Assembly: GCA_002733765.1 (NCBI GenBank)
Contig: NVWU01000011.1
Span: 62,001-126,000, forward strand
Length of the DNA: 64,000 bases
Reading direction: 5' to 3'
From: Colwellia sp.
GTDB taxonomy: Bacteria > Pseudomonadota > Gammaproteobacteria > Enterobacterales > Alteromonadaceae
Positions 36,671 to 46,028 of this stretch are shown in pieces. Numbering within the stretch: the first letter of the stretch is position 1; each line of letters begins with the position of its first letter. The notes beneath the pieces are model-generated. The model was not told the origin of the DNA. It ran no database searches and saw only the letters and a list, made by a program, of their open reading frames with translations. Made by a program: the position numbers and the translations under genes.

Positions 36671-37821
36671 ATGAATGATAAGCAAATAAAGGCTTTTATA
36701 CGGACAGGAGTAAAACAAGAAAACCCGTTGGTGATGGTCTCTATATACGCGTACAAACCAAAGGGCTGGCGTACTGGGAAGTTCGCTACACCATTAATGG
36801 TAAACGCAGTTTTATGACTATAGAAGGTGGCCTGTACCCAACAATGCCATTAGTTGCAGCAAAAGCAGACGCTGCAAAAATAAAACTGCTTGCCAAAACA
36901 GGTAAAGACCCCTTAGCTGAACGTAATAGACTGGGTAACGGCCAACCAAAAACAGTTAATGATTTATTTGAAATTTGGTATGCAAAATTAAGCAAAAGAA
37001 TCAAAAGTCATGCTGCCAATAAACGCCACTATATTAATGAAATTAAACCTCATATCGGTAACTTAGCTATTACACAAGTTGTTCCAATAGACATTCAAAA
37101 TATTATCGATAAAATCGTCTCCAGTAAACGCCCAGCAGTCGCCAACAAAACATTAATATGCTTGAAACAGCTATTTAACGAAGCATGTAAGCTAGGTCTG
37201 ATGATTTATAATCCAGCAAGTCCTTTTAAAATAGCTGATGCTGGCGGTGAAGAAAAAAGTAGAGATAGAGCACTTAGTGAACCAGAACTTGCCATTGCAT
37301 TTAAAGTCCTACGCGATAATTCAGACATATTCACGCGAGATAATTATTTAACTTTAGCATTACTTGTTTCTCTTGGTGTACGTAAAGGCGAATTGATTGC
37401 CGCAAAATGGCAAGAGTTTGATTTTGAAAAGCAAGATTGGAGCCTACCGGTTAAGCGAAGTAAAACTGGCGTTGCGATAAACATCCCCATACCTGGCAGT
37501 ATCATCCCGTGGTTTGAGGAGCTTCATCTCAGATCTTGTGGATCTGACTATGTGTTTCCATCTAGAAGAGCAAGTAAACGCAGAGGCTATATTTCTGATG
37601 ATACCCTCAACCATGCACTCGCTAAAATACTTGGAAAAAAAGTTGATAGTAAAAAACAACCTTATGAAAACTTCCTTGGTAAGGCTGGTGTAGATGATTT
37701 TACCCCTCATGACATGCGCCGAACTTATCGTACCTTGTTATCTGGGCTTGGCATAACAAGAGAGATTGCAAAAAAGTGCCTTAATCACAAGGTTCAATGT
37801 ATTAAGCAGCAAACTTGCTAA
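36671..37821 (+). pseudogene. P4-type tyrosine integrase, frameshifted and truncated
   Basis: The ATG at 36671 opens a P4-type N-terminus (MNDKQIKAFIRTGVKQ) that leaves frame in the A-rich stretch at about 36712-36723; the rest continues one frame over (PVGDGLYIRVQTKGLAYWEV). One missing base explains it. The catalytic domain has Arg in LGVRKGEL, HDMRR and the His of CLNHK, but after CLNHK the sequence departs from the family and stops, so the catalytic Tyr segment is missing. An ATG at 36814 could still yield a shorter, inactive protein. It adjoins the left att repeat, as expected for the island integrase. Confidence 0.85.
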
Positions 37822-38275
37822 TGATACTGATGCTTTTATTCACTTAAGTCAATTATTAACAGATGCTCTTTTATTAGGTGATAAAATCGGAGTTTACAAT
37901 GAAAGTGTCGAAAACATTCAGGCATTAAGGGATAACGAAATAATCAAAAAGTCTCAAAGTGCTGGCGGTGATAAATCTAACGAGGTGAATAATAGAATTA
38001 AACTGCTAATCGTTAATATCAACAACAAAATGAAATCAGATAAACGCATTTATTCAGCGCCAATACCAGATAAGGCATTAGCTACATTTAACTTGTTAGC
38101 CAAATACAGACAAGAAAGTTTAGCTACCAGTACTTTGCAATATTATTTCAGCGAAGCTATGGATAAGAAGTCTAAAGGTGGTAGGCCACCAAAGGGTAAA
38201 CCATCAGAGGAAGAGCTTTCTCAATGGATGAATAAAACTTTTTCGGCACAAGATGTTAATCAACATTTCTTATAA
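37794..38275 (+). pseudogene. 3' remnant of an unrecognised island gene fused to the integrase end
   Basis: A frame of about 160 residues runs from near the end of the integrase to 38275 without a good start: the only in-frame initiator is a TTG at 37766 inside integrase codons. The C-terminal part is charged and helical (NEVNNRIKLLIVNINNKMKS, KKSKGGRPPKGKPSEEELSQ). I do not recognise it. The junction suggests that a deletion joined a 5'-truncated gene to a 3'-truncated integrase. Confidence 0.5.
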
Positions 38276-38297
38276 AACCGAAATAACCTACCGTCCA

Positions 38298-38322
38298 CTA
38301 GCATAACCCCTAGTTATGCTAG
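38298..38322. promoter_or_regulatory. Perfect palindrome upstream of the alpA region
   Basis: CTAGCATAAC-CCCTA-GTTATGCTAG is a perfect 10-base inverted repeat 69 bases before the first alpA-like start. It may be an AlpA or recombination-directionality binding site, or part of the transcription end of the upstream remnant. Confidence 0.4.
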
Positions 38323-38390
38323 CACTACCAAATATTACCCCCCTTAATTCATAGATATTCTCTCCTTAACTTAATTAAACGAGAGCAAAC

Positions 38391-38587
38391 ATGACCAACC
38401 CTTTACAGAACCGACCGAACGCCTTATTCGAGAATCAGAGAGAAGGCAATTAACATCCGTCTGTCGTACGGCTGCATGGACGATGGAACAACAAGGTCTA
38501 TTTCCAAAACGTCGGAAATTGCACCCTTCAGGAACCACGGTGTGTTGGTTATTAAGTGAAATAAATTTATGGATCAAGGAAAGATAA
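38391..38587 (+). pseudogene. AlpA-family regulator with a one-base frameshift
   Basis: The ATG at 38391 begins MTNP and then stops early. One frame over, the sequence reads EPTERLIRESERRQLTSVCR, AAWTMEQQGLFPKRRKLHPS, WLLSEINLWIKER, the standard AlpA/phage excisionase helix-turn-helix. Adding one T in CCCTTTACA at about 38400-38406 restores a 65-residue protein. AlpA proteins activate integrase or act as excision factors. The defect may be real or a base-call error. Confidence 0.7.
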
Positions 38588-38601
38588 GTAGTCAACCCAT
38601 C

Positions 38602-38826
38602 ATGAAGACACATTTTTCAGACCCTATTGAGCAATACATTGATGAAAACCGTCTTCTTGGTAAACCAGAAATTCAAAAGATACTAAAAGTAAGCCGTTCA
38701 ACGTTAGCTCGTCGTGTTAAAAAAAGGCAATTCCTAATGCCTGCAATTATACAAAATGGACGTTCATTATGGCGATTTAAAGATGTTCAATTGTGGCTTG
38801 AGCGAAATTTATCACGCCAGCGTTAA
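38602..38826 (+). CDS. AlpA-family helix-turn-helix regulator
   Basis: A 74-residue protein (MKTHFSDPIEQYIDENRLLG) with an AlpA-like DNA-binding motif KPEIQKILKVSRSTLARRVK and the closing WRFKDVQLWLERNL. It is a second copy next to the frameshifted one but distant in sequence. The ATG at 38569 is an alternative start overlapping the previous gene. Likely a regulator of excision or of the Gp2-like gene downstream. A clear terminator follows. Confidence 0.78.
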   Translation: MKTHFSDPIEQYIDENRLLGKPEIQKILKVSRSTLARRVKKRQFLMPAIIQNGRSLWRFKDVQLWLERNLSRQR

Positions 38827-38837
38827 TCAGTAATCAA

Positions 38838-38866
38838 AAGGCAGGTATGGCAACCTGCCTTTTTTA
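38838..38866 (+). terminator. Terminator after the second alpA-like gene
   Basis: AAAGGCAGGT-ATGGCA-ACCTGCCTTTTTT: a 7-base GC-rich stem extended by A-T pairs, with a T-run. Confidence 0.85.
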
Positions 38867-39053
38867 TATCTAACGATGACGCACTTTGACGCAGCTAGAG
38901 CATAAAAATAAGGCTTGAGAAATAATTAACCCCTTACTTTAACTGGTTATACATATCAAACAGTCAACTTTTTTCAGCGGACGTTTAATAATATAAAGCC
39001 AGCTCTATAGTCATTAAACAAATATTCTTATTAATGAAATACCTTAATTTATA

Positions 39054-39854
39054 ATGTTTAAAATAACAGATAATAATTCATTTCTTTTCGCCTATCTAAA
39101 TCATTTCTATAGTGTTTATCAACCTAAAAAGGGCACTCAAAATACAGTCGCATTAAAACGTGTATTTCGATTATTTGAAATCATGCTGTCTTATTACTCA
39201 AGAGTATTCTTAGTCAGAATAGATCTACACCCACAAGCTTTCAGTGTTGATAATAAAGTCACGAGCTTATTTCTAAAAATGTTCATCGCCAAGCTAGAAA
39301 ACCAATATCAATGTAAGGTGGGTTATTTCTGTGCAAGAGAACAAACCAAAGCTTACGAACCAGACAAACCTTACAAACAACATTATCATTTAGTATTATT
39401 GTTGAGTGGTCATAAGGCTATGCTCCCTCATAATATACTTATTCAACTTCAAGCAGATTGGGCACAACATTGCCAAGGTAGCGTCTACTTTGTTGATAAG
39501 CCTTATTACATGATACACAGAGGAGACAAAGCCTCAATCAATCCAGCGATATACCGTATAAGCTACCTCACTAAAAATCACACTAAGGAGCATAATAAGC
39601 CAGCTAACAGTTATTTATGTAATGAGATTAAGTTAAGAGCTAAATATAAGGGTAATTCAAACAATGAACACTTGCTCGTTGACCCTGTGATAACTCACCG
39701 AACCAAACAACAAGAACTTAAATATGAAAGTAATATAGCGGCGTATCAAAAGCCAAAACACTTCCAAGAATCAAACTCTAAGATTCAGCTCCATTCCAGT
39801 AAGTTACTTGCTACTAATATCTTAAAAGAAAATCATGTAACAGAACTGGCTTAA
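39054..39854 (+). CDS. YagK/YfjJ-domain (inovirus Gp2-like) protein
   Basis: A 266-residue protein resembling the YagK/YfjJ C-terminal domain family, also named inovirus Gp2. FLVRIDLHPQAF and KQHYHLVLLLSGH give an HxH-type metal motif reminiscent of HUH replication initiators, and IYRISYLTKN is a typical late motif. Such proteins occur in P4-like satellites and small prophages beside AlpA regulators, as here. A rep-like role is inferred. Four repeated CGCA motifs follow it. The C-terminal 60 residues are low-complexity and polar. Confidence 0.68.
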   Translation: MFKITDNNSFLFAYLNHFYSVYQPKKGTQNTVALKRVFRLFEIMLSYYSRVFLVRIDLHPQAFSVDNKVTSLFLKMFIAKLENQYQCKVGYFCAREQTKAYEPDKPYKQHYHLVLLLSGHKAMLPHNILIQLQADWAQHCQGSVYFVDKPYYMIHRGDKASINPAIYRISYLTKNHTKEHNKPANSYLCNEIKLRAKYKGNSNNEHLLVDPVITHRTKQQELKYESNIAAYQKPKHFQESNSKIQLHSSKLLATNILKENHVTELA

Positions 39855-40292
39855 GAGGTGAGATAATTACTTTTTGATTATTATTTATTCGTTGTTAACT
39901 GTGAAAATGCGCAGTTTTACACTAATTTTTTAATCCAAATTCGCAATTTTCGCAGTTGCTTTTCGCAGTGTAAATTGATTAAAACAAAGTATAAAAAACA
40001 ACAATCACTTAAATTTCAATCGATTATGAGTTTTGCAAATAGGGGTGCTTCAAAAAGGTTGAAGTTTAGTGCATACGTTTTTGAAAATACAACGATCGGT
40101 AAAATCCATTACCTTTCTTTTTGAAGTATTGAATACATTTTGAACGAAAATAGTACAAACCTAAAGCTAAGCTTTTTTGTTAAGCTCCTTTATTTATTGT
40201 AATATCACTACAGACTAAATAAGGTCAATAGTAATAATGGTTAGCTTATTTTACTTAATAGATGATAATGCAAATCAATAAAAAGGATTTAT
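39855..40292. other. 438-base gap with iteron-like repeats
   Basis: TGCGCAGTTTT (39908), TTCGCAATTTT (39940), TTCGCAGTTG (39949) and TTCGCAGTG (39962) are four related repeats within about 63 bases. An inverted pair TTTACACT/AGTGTAAA encloses them. The rest (40000-40292) is AT-rich with no gene and should contain the promoter of the mrr-type gene. The repeats could be iterons or a regulator-binding array. Confidence 0.45.
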
Positions 40293-41210
40293 ATGTCTGT
40301 ACCAAATTACCAATCATTTATGACACCATTGTTGCGCGAACTAGCTGATGGTTGTGTTGTTAGGCTAAAAGACATTGATACTAAGGTTTATAATCAATTA
40401 GGTTTAACTCCTGAGCAACTTCAACTGCGAATTCCAAGTGGCAAGCAAACCTATGCTTATCATCGGTTAGGCTGGGCTAAGACATATTTAGTCCAAGCGG
40501 GATTAATTGAACAACCTAAACGCGCTTACTGCAACATTACTGATATAGGCACACAAGCCTTAGCTTCAGGTAAAGAGATTGATAATAGATATCTCAGTCA
40601 ATTCAGCGATTTCATTGCTTTTAAAATGAGAAGTAATAAAGACGAAACTGAAGTACTGCAACACGATTTAGCTAATTCAAGTAATGAGCAAACCCCGCAA
40701 GAAACACTTGAAACAGCGTTTGAAACAATAAATTCTGCTTTAACTGCTGATATTCTCGATACCATATTGAAAGCATCACCAGAGTTTTTTGAAAACTTAG
40801 TGGTCGATTTAATGGTCGCTATGGGCTACGGCGGTTCACGAAAAGATGCCGGTCAGGCAACACAATATAGCCAAGACGGTGGTATTGACGGTATTATTAA
40901 AGAAGATAAATTAGGTCTCGAGATGATCTATCTTCAAGCAAAACGCTATACCAATAAAACCGTAGGGCGGCCAGACTTGCAAGCATTCGCTGGCGCACTT
41001 GATATGCATAGAGCTAAAAAAGGTGTATTTATAACCACCAGCAGTTTTAGTAAAGAAGCACAAGAATTTACCGGCATGATTGAAAAGCGAATTGTGTTAA
41101 TTGATGGTGAAAGGCTCACTGAACTTATGCTCGAACACAACCTAGGTGTCAGCATTAAGCAAGTATTTGAAATTAAAACTATTGATACAGACTATTTTTC
41201 TGAAGAATAA
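40293..41210 (+). CDS. mrr: Mrr-type restriction endonuclease
   Basis: A 305-residue protein. The N-terminal winged-helix Mrr_N domain (residues 1-100; YQSFMTPLLRELADG, YAYHRLGWAKTYLVQAGLIE) is followed by a PD-(D/E)xK nuclease domain: ENLVVDLMVAMGYGG, DGGIDGIIKED, and IYLQAKRY with the catalytic Asp and the Q-x-K pair. Mrr nucleases cut methylated DNA. It is encoded 13 bases before hsdR, on the same strand, so it may be co-expressed with a type I system. Length matches E. coli Mrr (304). Confidence 0.92.
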   Translation: MSVPNYQSFMTPLLRELADGCVVRLKDIDTKVYNQLGLTPEQLQLRIPSGKQTYAYHRLGWAKTYLVQAGLIEQPKRAYCNITDIGTQALASGKEIDNRYLSQFSDFIAFKMRSNKDETEVLQHDLANSSNEQTPQETLETAFETINSALTADILDTILKASPEFFENLVVDLMVAMGYGGSRKDAGQATQYSQDGGIDGIIKEDKLGLEMIYLQAKRYTNKTVGRPDLQAFAGALDMHRAKKGVFITTSSFSKEAQEFTGMIEKRIVLIDGERLTELMLEHNLGVSIKQVFEIKTIDTDYFSEE

Positions 41211-41223
41211 GAAAGGACATCTA

Positions 41224-44200
41224 ATGCTTAGTAGGGACAGTAACTTTGAGTTTTTAAAACAGCATGACCCTGTTTATTTTCAGCTGGCGAGTACAGCCGA
41301 ACAGGTGTTTGCTAGCGATCCCAATACCACTCTGATGAAATTACGTCAGCTAGGTGAAGCGCTGGCGCAAGATATTGCTGCCCGTTCTGGAGTTGAGTTT
41401 GACGATGCGACAAGTCAGCACGATTTACTGTATAGAATAAATCGTGCAATAAGTCTTGAACCAATAATAAAACAATTATTTTATACACTACGAGTTGAAG
41501 GCAACAGAGCCAATCATCAGTTTAAAACTAAACATAAAGAAGCATTAGACGGCTTAAAATTGGCACGTGAACTAGCAATCTGGTTCCATCGTTCTTTTGC
41601 TGATCTCAAGCAGACTTTTAAGCCTGGACCTTTCATTTTACCAGAAGACCCTAGCCACCAGCTACGACTGTTGCAAACCGAAATACTGACATTACAAAAT
41701 CAGTTGTTCGAAAATAACGAGCAAATTGATAACAGCCAAAAACTGACAAGTTTATTAGCGCAAGAAAAAGAAGAGTATGCCGTTCTTGCTGAGCAAATGG
41801 ATGTTGAAGCTCGAACATTAGCGCAACAAGCGCAATTTCATGAACAAACTATTATTGAGCAACAACAAGCATTTGACCTGCGACTTAAAGAACTGCAATT
41901 ACAACTTAAAGAAAAAGACAAAGAAGTTACAGCTGCCCGAAAACAGGTTGGTAAACGCACTAAAAAAGCCAGTAGTAACTTTGAGCTTAATGAAGAACTC
42001 ACACGAATTATCATCGACCAACAACTAATCGATGTTGGTTGGCAAGCAGATACCCAATTATTAACCTACGCCAGCGGTACTCGTCCTGAAAAAGGTAAAA
42101 ACATTGCTATCGCCGAATGGCCTACATTGTATCAAGGTAAAAAAGGTCGCGCAGATTATGTATTATTTTGTGGGTTAACAGCCATTGCAGTAGTTGAAGC
42201 TAAAAAAGAAAACACCAATGTTGCCGGAAAAATACCGCAAGCCGAACGTTATTCTAAAGGTTTTAAGGTCCATTCACCTATAACAGGAGCATGGATTAAT
42301 GAAGGGCGAACCGTTGCTTGGGCAGACGAATCAGACAGTCATTATCATATACCCTTTGTTTATTCCTCTAATGGTCGTAATTTCAATAAAAATATCAAAG
42401 AACTCTCTGGTACTTGGTTTCGTGATGTACGTAGAGCAAGTAATGCAGCTAGGCCATTAGAAAGCTTTCATTCACCTGATGGCTTAATTGATAAGCTAAC
42501 ACGTAGGAAAGAAGCGGCAGAACAACTACTTCAGCAAGAAGGTTTTAACTATTTAGGTTTACGTGACTATCAAGAAAAAGCAATTCAGGCGGTGGAGACA
42601 GCATTAGAACATGGTAAAACCAGCTGTTTACTGGCGATGGCAACTGGCACAGGTAAAACCCGTACCATTATCGGTTTAATGTATCGTTTTCTAAAGGCCG
42701 AGCGCTTTAAGCGCATTTTGTTTTTGGTAGATAGAACAGCCTTAGGAAGCCAAGCGAGTGACGCATTTGACGAAGCGCAACTTGAACAAAATAAAACACT
42801 GTCTTCAATTTACAATATTGCGCAATTAGGTGACATGGCAACTGAAGCAGAAACGCGAATTAAAGTAGCAACGGTACAGGCTATGGTTAACCGTATTTTT
42901 ATCTCTGATTCACCGCCGCCATTAGATGAGTTCGATTGTATTATTGTTGATGAAGCTCACCGTGGTTACGCGTTAGACAAAGATATGACTGAAGGTGAAG
43001 TAGCTAACCGAGATGCTAGCCAGTATTTATCTTCTTATCGACGAGTATTAGATTATTTTGACGCTGTGAAAATTGGTTTAACCGCAACACCAGCAAAACA
43101 CACCAGTGATATATTTGGCAAACCCGTTTATACCTATACTTATCGTGAGGCTGTTGCAGCCGACTGGTTAACCGACCATGAACCACCAATAAAATATGAA
43201 ACCTTATTGAGTAAAAATGGTATTACCTTTGATAAAGGGGAAACGGTTTCGGTTATCAACACCCAAACAGGTGAAGTTGAAACATCTGAGCTGGAAGATG
43301 AAGTTAAATTTAATATCGAATCATTTAATAGCCGCGTGATTACCAAGGAATTTAACAATGTTATCTGCGAACAATTGGTTAAAGAATTAGACCCCTTTAG
43401 CGACGAAAAAACCTTAATATTTTGCACCAGAGATTTACATGCAGATATGGTTAAAACGGCGCTCGATAAAGCTTTTATAGCTTTGTATCAAGATGATTAT
43501 AATCAAGCCGCGGTCGCTAAAATAACAGGTGAAAGCGATAAGGTTAATCAGCTGATTCGCAAATATAAAAACGAACGCTACCCAAATATTGCCATCACCG
43601 TTGACTTGCTAACAACAGGTATCGATGTTCCTAAAATATGTCACCTAGTCTTTTTACGCCGAGTGAAATCGCGTATTTTATACGAACAAATGATGGGCCG
43701 TGCGACTAGGCGTTGCGATGAAATTGGAAAAACGGCATTTAAAATATACGACCCCGTAGATCTCTATAGTGCTTTAGAAGATGTAAACACCATGAAGCCT
43801 ATCAGTAAAGATCCTAATATCACCTTAGAGCAGCTGATGGACGAACTCACCGATCCACAGCACCTTGAGCAAGCGCTTGATACACCAGGTGAACAAGAGG
43901 CAACGTCCCATGCTGACGATGTATTAAATCAGCTAAGCCAGAAAGTAATGCGCGTAATGCGAAAAGCGACTAAAAAAGCAGAAACGAAACCTGAGCTTAA
44001 AGATAAATTGAGTCAATTAGAGGCTAGTTGGGGAGTGGCTCCAGACAAACTTCACCAGCATCTTCATCAGTTGGGACCAAAAGACGCAGCAGTATTTTTA
44101 ATTAAACATAGTAGTTTATTAGATCAACTGGCTGAAGTAAGGCATATCGTTGGTTCAGACCAGATGCCAATTATTTATCAAGGAAAAGACGAGTTTCTAG

Positions 44201-44730
44201 GACGAGAGCAAACCTATGGTATTCATGAAAAACCTGCAGACTATTTAGACAGTTTTAATGACTTTATTTTAAATAACATTAACAAGTCTGCCGCACTTTC
44301 TGTGGTGGTTAATAGACCGAAAGATTTAACCAGGGAGCAACTCAAAGAAGTGAAGTTACTACTTGATGATGCGGGTTTCAGTGCCACTCACTTACAAACT
44401 GCTTGGCGAAATAATAGTAATCAAGACATCGCTGCCAGTATTATCGGCTATATTAGGCAAGCAGCTTTAAAAGAAGCCCTAATACCATTTGAGCAACGGG
44501 TACAAATAGCAATGTCACGAATCTATAGTGAGCATAGCTGGAATCCAAATCAACGAAAATGGCTTGAACGTCTAGCTAAACAGCTGGTGCACGAAGCTGT
44601 TATTGATCGGAATTTTGTTAACCAACGTTTCGCTGACCAAGGTGGTGCCAAACGCTTTAATAGCGTATTAGAAGATCAGCTTGATACTGTACTCAATGAA
44701 ATGAGTAGCTACATATGGGAAGTAGCCTAA
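41224..44730 (+). CDS. hsdR: Type I restriction enzyme R subunit (DUF4145-HsdR_N-helicase)
   Basis: A 1168-residue subunit, start at the ATG at 41224 (MLSRDSNFEFLKQHDP) with GAAAGGAC upstream; the longer frame overlaps mrr. Domains: DUF4145-like N-terminus (about 15-130), coiled coil (about 145-245), HsdR nuclease with RADYVLF and VVEAKKEN (about 305-335), SF2 helicase with Walker A MATGTGKTRT near 470 and DEAH near 575, RecA2 with TVDLLTTGIDVP and MGRATRRCDE, then a helical C-terminus like EcoEI R. It cuts unmethylated foreign DNA after translocation with HsdM and HsdS. Confidence 0.94.
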   Translation: MLSRDSNFEFLKQHDPVYFQLASTAEQVFASDPNTTLMKLRQLGEALAQDIAARSGVEFDDATSQHDLLYRINRAISLEPIIKQLFYTLRVEGNRANHQFKTKHKEALDGLKLARELAIWFHRSFADLKQTFKPGPFILPEDPSHQLRLLQTEILTLQNQLFENNEQIDNSQKLTSLLAQEKEEYAVLAEQMDVEARTLAQQAQFHEQTIIEQQQAFDLRLKELQLQLKEKDKEVTAARKQVGKRTKKASSNFELNEELTRIIIDQQLIDVGWQADTQLLTYASGTRPEKGKNIAIAEWPTLYQGKKGRADYVLFCGLTAIAVVEAKKENTNVAGKIPQAERYSKGFKVHSPITGAWINEGRTVAWADESDSHYHIPFVYSSNGRNFNKNIKELSGTWFRDVRRASNAARPLESFHSPDGLIDKLTRRKEAAEQLLQQEGFNYLGLRDYQEKAIQAVETALEHGKTSCLLAMATGTGKTRTIIGLMYRFLKAERFKRILFLVDRTALGSQASDAFDEAQLEQNKTLSSIYNIAQLGDMATEAETRIKVATVQAMVNRIFISDSPPPLDEFDCIIVDEAHRGYALDKDMTEGEVANRDASQYLSSYRRVLDYFDAVKIGLTATPAKHTSDIFGKPVYTYTYREAVAADWLTDHEPPIKYETLLSKNGITFDKGETVSVINTQTGEVETSELEDEVKFNIESFNSRVITKEFNNVICEQLVKELDPFSDEKTLIFCTRDLHADMVKTALDKAFIALYQDDYNQAAVAKITGESDKVNQLIRKYKNERYPNIAITVDLLTTGIDVPKICHLVFLRRVKSRILYEQMMGRATRRCDEIGKTAFKIYDPVDLYSALEDVNTMKPISKDPNITLEQLMDELTDPQHLEQALDTPGEQEATSHADDVLNQLSQKVMRVMRKATKKAETKPELKDKLSQLEASWGVAPDKLHQHLHQLGPKDAAVFLIKHSSLLDQLAEVRHIVGSDQMPIIYQGKDEFLGREQTYGIHEKPADYLDSFNDFILNNINKSAALSVVVNRPKDLTREQLKEVKLLLDDAGFSATHLQTAWRNNSNQDIAASIIGYIRQAALKEALIPFEQRVQIAMSRIYSEHSWNPNQRKWLERLAKQLVHEAVIDRNFVNQRFADQGGAKRFNSVLEDQLDTVLNEMSSYIWEVA

Positions 44731-44804
44731 TGCGGAGAATAAGTGCTGTTTTATAACGGATATAGGAAACAGCACTTATCTATACATAACGCCACCATAT
44801 GTAT

Positions 44805-44860
44805 AAAAAAACCATTTTTATATACACATTTAGTTAATATGTATAAACTATCGATAATTC
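44805..44860 (+). promoter_or_regulatory. Repeated ATATGTATAAA motifs upstream of the Fic gene
   Basis: ATATGTATAAA occurs at about 44808 and 44839 with an inverted TATATACACAT between them. The cluster sits 30-80 bases before the Fic start and could be an operator for the protein's own winged-helix domain, or a promoter region. Confidence 0.4.
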
Positions 44861-44885
44861 TATACCTATACTCAAAGAGACACTA

Positions 44886-45965
44886 ATGAGCCATAACCTT
44901 ACTGAGTTACCGTTGCCCAATATTGAAGCATGGGAAACCCGCGCAGTATTAAAACAAACAGCGCTAGCTCATCGCTATTTAGCCGAATTAAAAGGGGTTT
45001 CGGCAACCATCCCTAATGAAGCGATCTTAATCAACACCTTAACGCTGCAAGAAGCTAAGCACAGTTCTGAAATTGAAAATATCATTACCACTCACGATGA
45101 ATTATTCAAAGCTGAACTATTCACTGAAGCTGCATTAAACCCTGCCACCAAAGAAGTACAAGACTATGCTATTGCTTTGCGTACCGGTTTTTCTTTAGTT
45201 CGTGACAGTAAACTTATTCGCTTAGCTGACATCCTAGAGATTCAAAAAACGCTAGAAAATAACAAAGCTGGCTTTCGAAGGTTACCAGGCACTGAACTCA
45301 AGAACGCGCAAACGGGCGAAGTGGTTTACACCCCGCCGCAACACCCACAAGATATCGTTCAGTTAATGGATAATCTTGTTCAATACATTAATGATGATCA
45401 GCTTTGTGATGCTGACCCTCTAGTTAAAATGGCTATTATTCACCATCAATTTGAAAGTATTCATCCCTTTTACGATGGTAATGGTCGCACCGGTCGCATC
45501 ATCAATATGTTGTATTTAGTAGGACAAGACTTACTAGATCTACCGGTACTTTATTTAAGTGGTTATTTAATTCAAACCAAGACTGATTATTATCAAAAAT
45601 TACAAGCGGTGCGCGACAACGGCGAGTGGGAACCATGGCTGTTATATATGTTAGAGGGCATAGTACAAACCGCCCAAGCTACCATTAAACTGATCAAAAA
45701 CATCAAACAATTGATGCAAAATTTTAAACAACAGATACGCGAGCAATTACCAAAAATTTACCGGCAAGAACTACTTAATAATTTATTCAACCACCCTTAC
45801 ACAAAAATAGAATTCATGGTTAACGACCTCGATGTTAGTCGACTAACCGCAACTAAATACTTAGAGCAACTGGTTGAAATCGGCCTACTCACAAAAGAAA
45901 AAGTAGGACGAAGCAATTACTACATCAACCAGTCATTATTATCACTGCTGATGGCTCGCCAATAA
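44886..45965 (+). CDS. Fic family AMP-transferase-like protein with inhibitory motif
   Basis: A 359-residue Fic protein. The catalytic motif HPFYDGNGRTGR is complete at residues 193-204. The N-terminal segment HSSEIEN (Ser60, Glu64, Asn65) fits the class II inhibitory motif [S/T]xxxE[G/N], so the enzyme is expected to be self-inhibited. A C-terminal winged helix (FMVNDLDVSRLTATKYLEQL) suggests DNA binding. It lies between hsdR and hsdM, on the same strand, with its own upstream region of 155 bases containing repeated ATATGTATAAA. Fic genes inside type I loci are known, but the role is unclear. Confidence 0.93.
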   Translation: MSHNLTELPLPNIEAWETRAVLKQTALAHRYLAELKGVSATIPNEAILINTLTLQEAKHSSEIENIITTHDELFKAELFTEAALNPATKEVQDYAIALRTGFSLVRDSKLIRLADILEIQKTLENNKAGFRRLPGTELKNAQTGEVVYTPPQHPQDIVQLMDNLVQYINDDQLCDADPLVKMAIIHHQFESIHPFYDGNGRTGRIINMLYLVGQDLLDLPVLYLSGYLIQTKTDYYQKLQAVRDNGEWEPWLLYMLEGIVQTAQATIKLIKNIKQLMQNFKQQIREQLPKIYRQELLNNLFNHPYTKIEFMVNDLDVSRLTATKYLEQLVEIGLLTKEKVGRSNYYINQSLLSLLMARQ

Positions 45966-46028
45966 TAGATTGCAGAAACAGTCAAATAAACGAACTAAAC
46001 ACGATTTAAACATATTTTAGGAAGACCA

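Noticed and set aside
37766-38275. Intact hypothetical gene starting at TTG.
   Set aside because: The TTG and first codons lie inside integrase sequence in another frame and have no ribosome site; a truncated remnant explains it better.
39900-39980. CRISPR array suggested by repeated CGCA motifs.
   Set aside because: The repeats are about 10 bases and irregularly spaced, with no uniform spacers or cas genes; iteron-like binding sites fit better.
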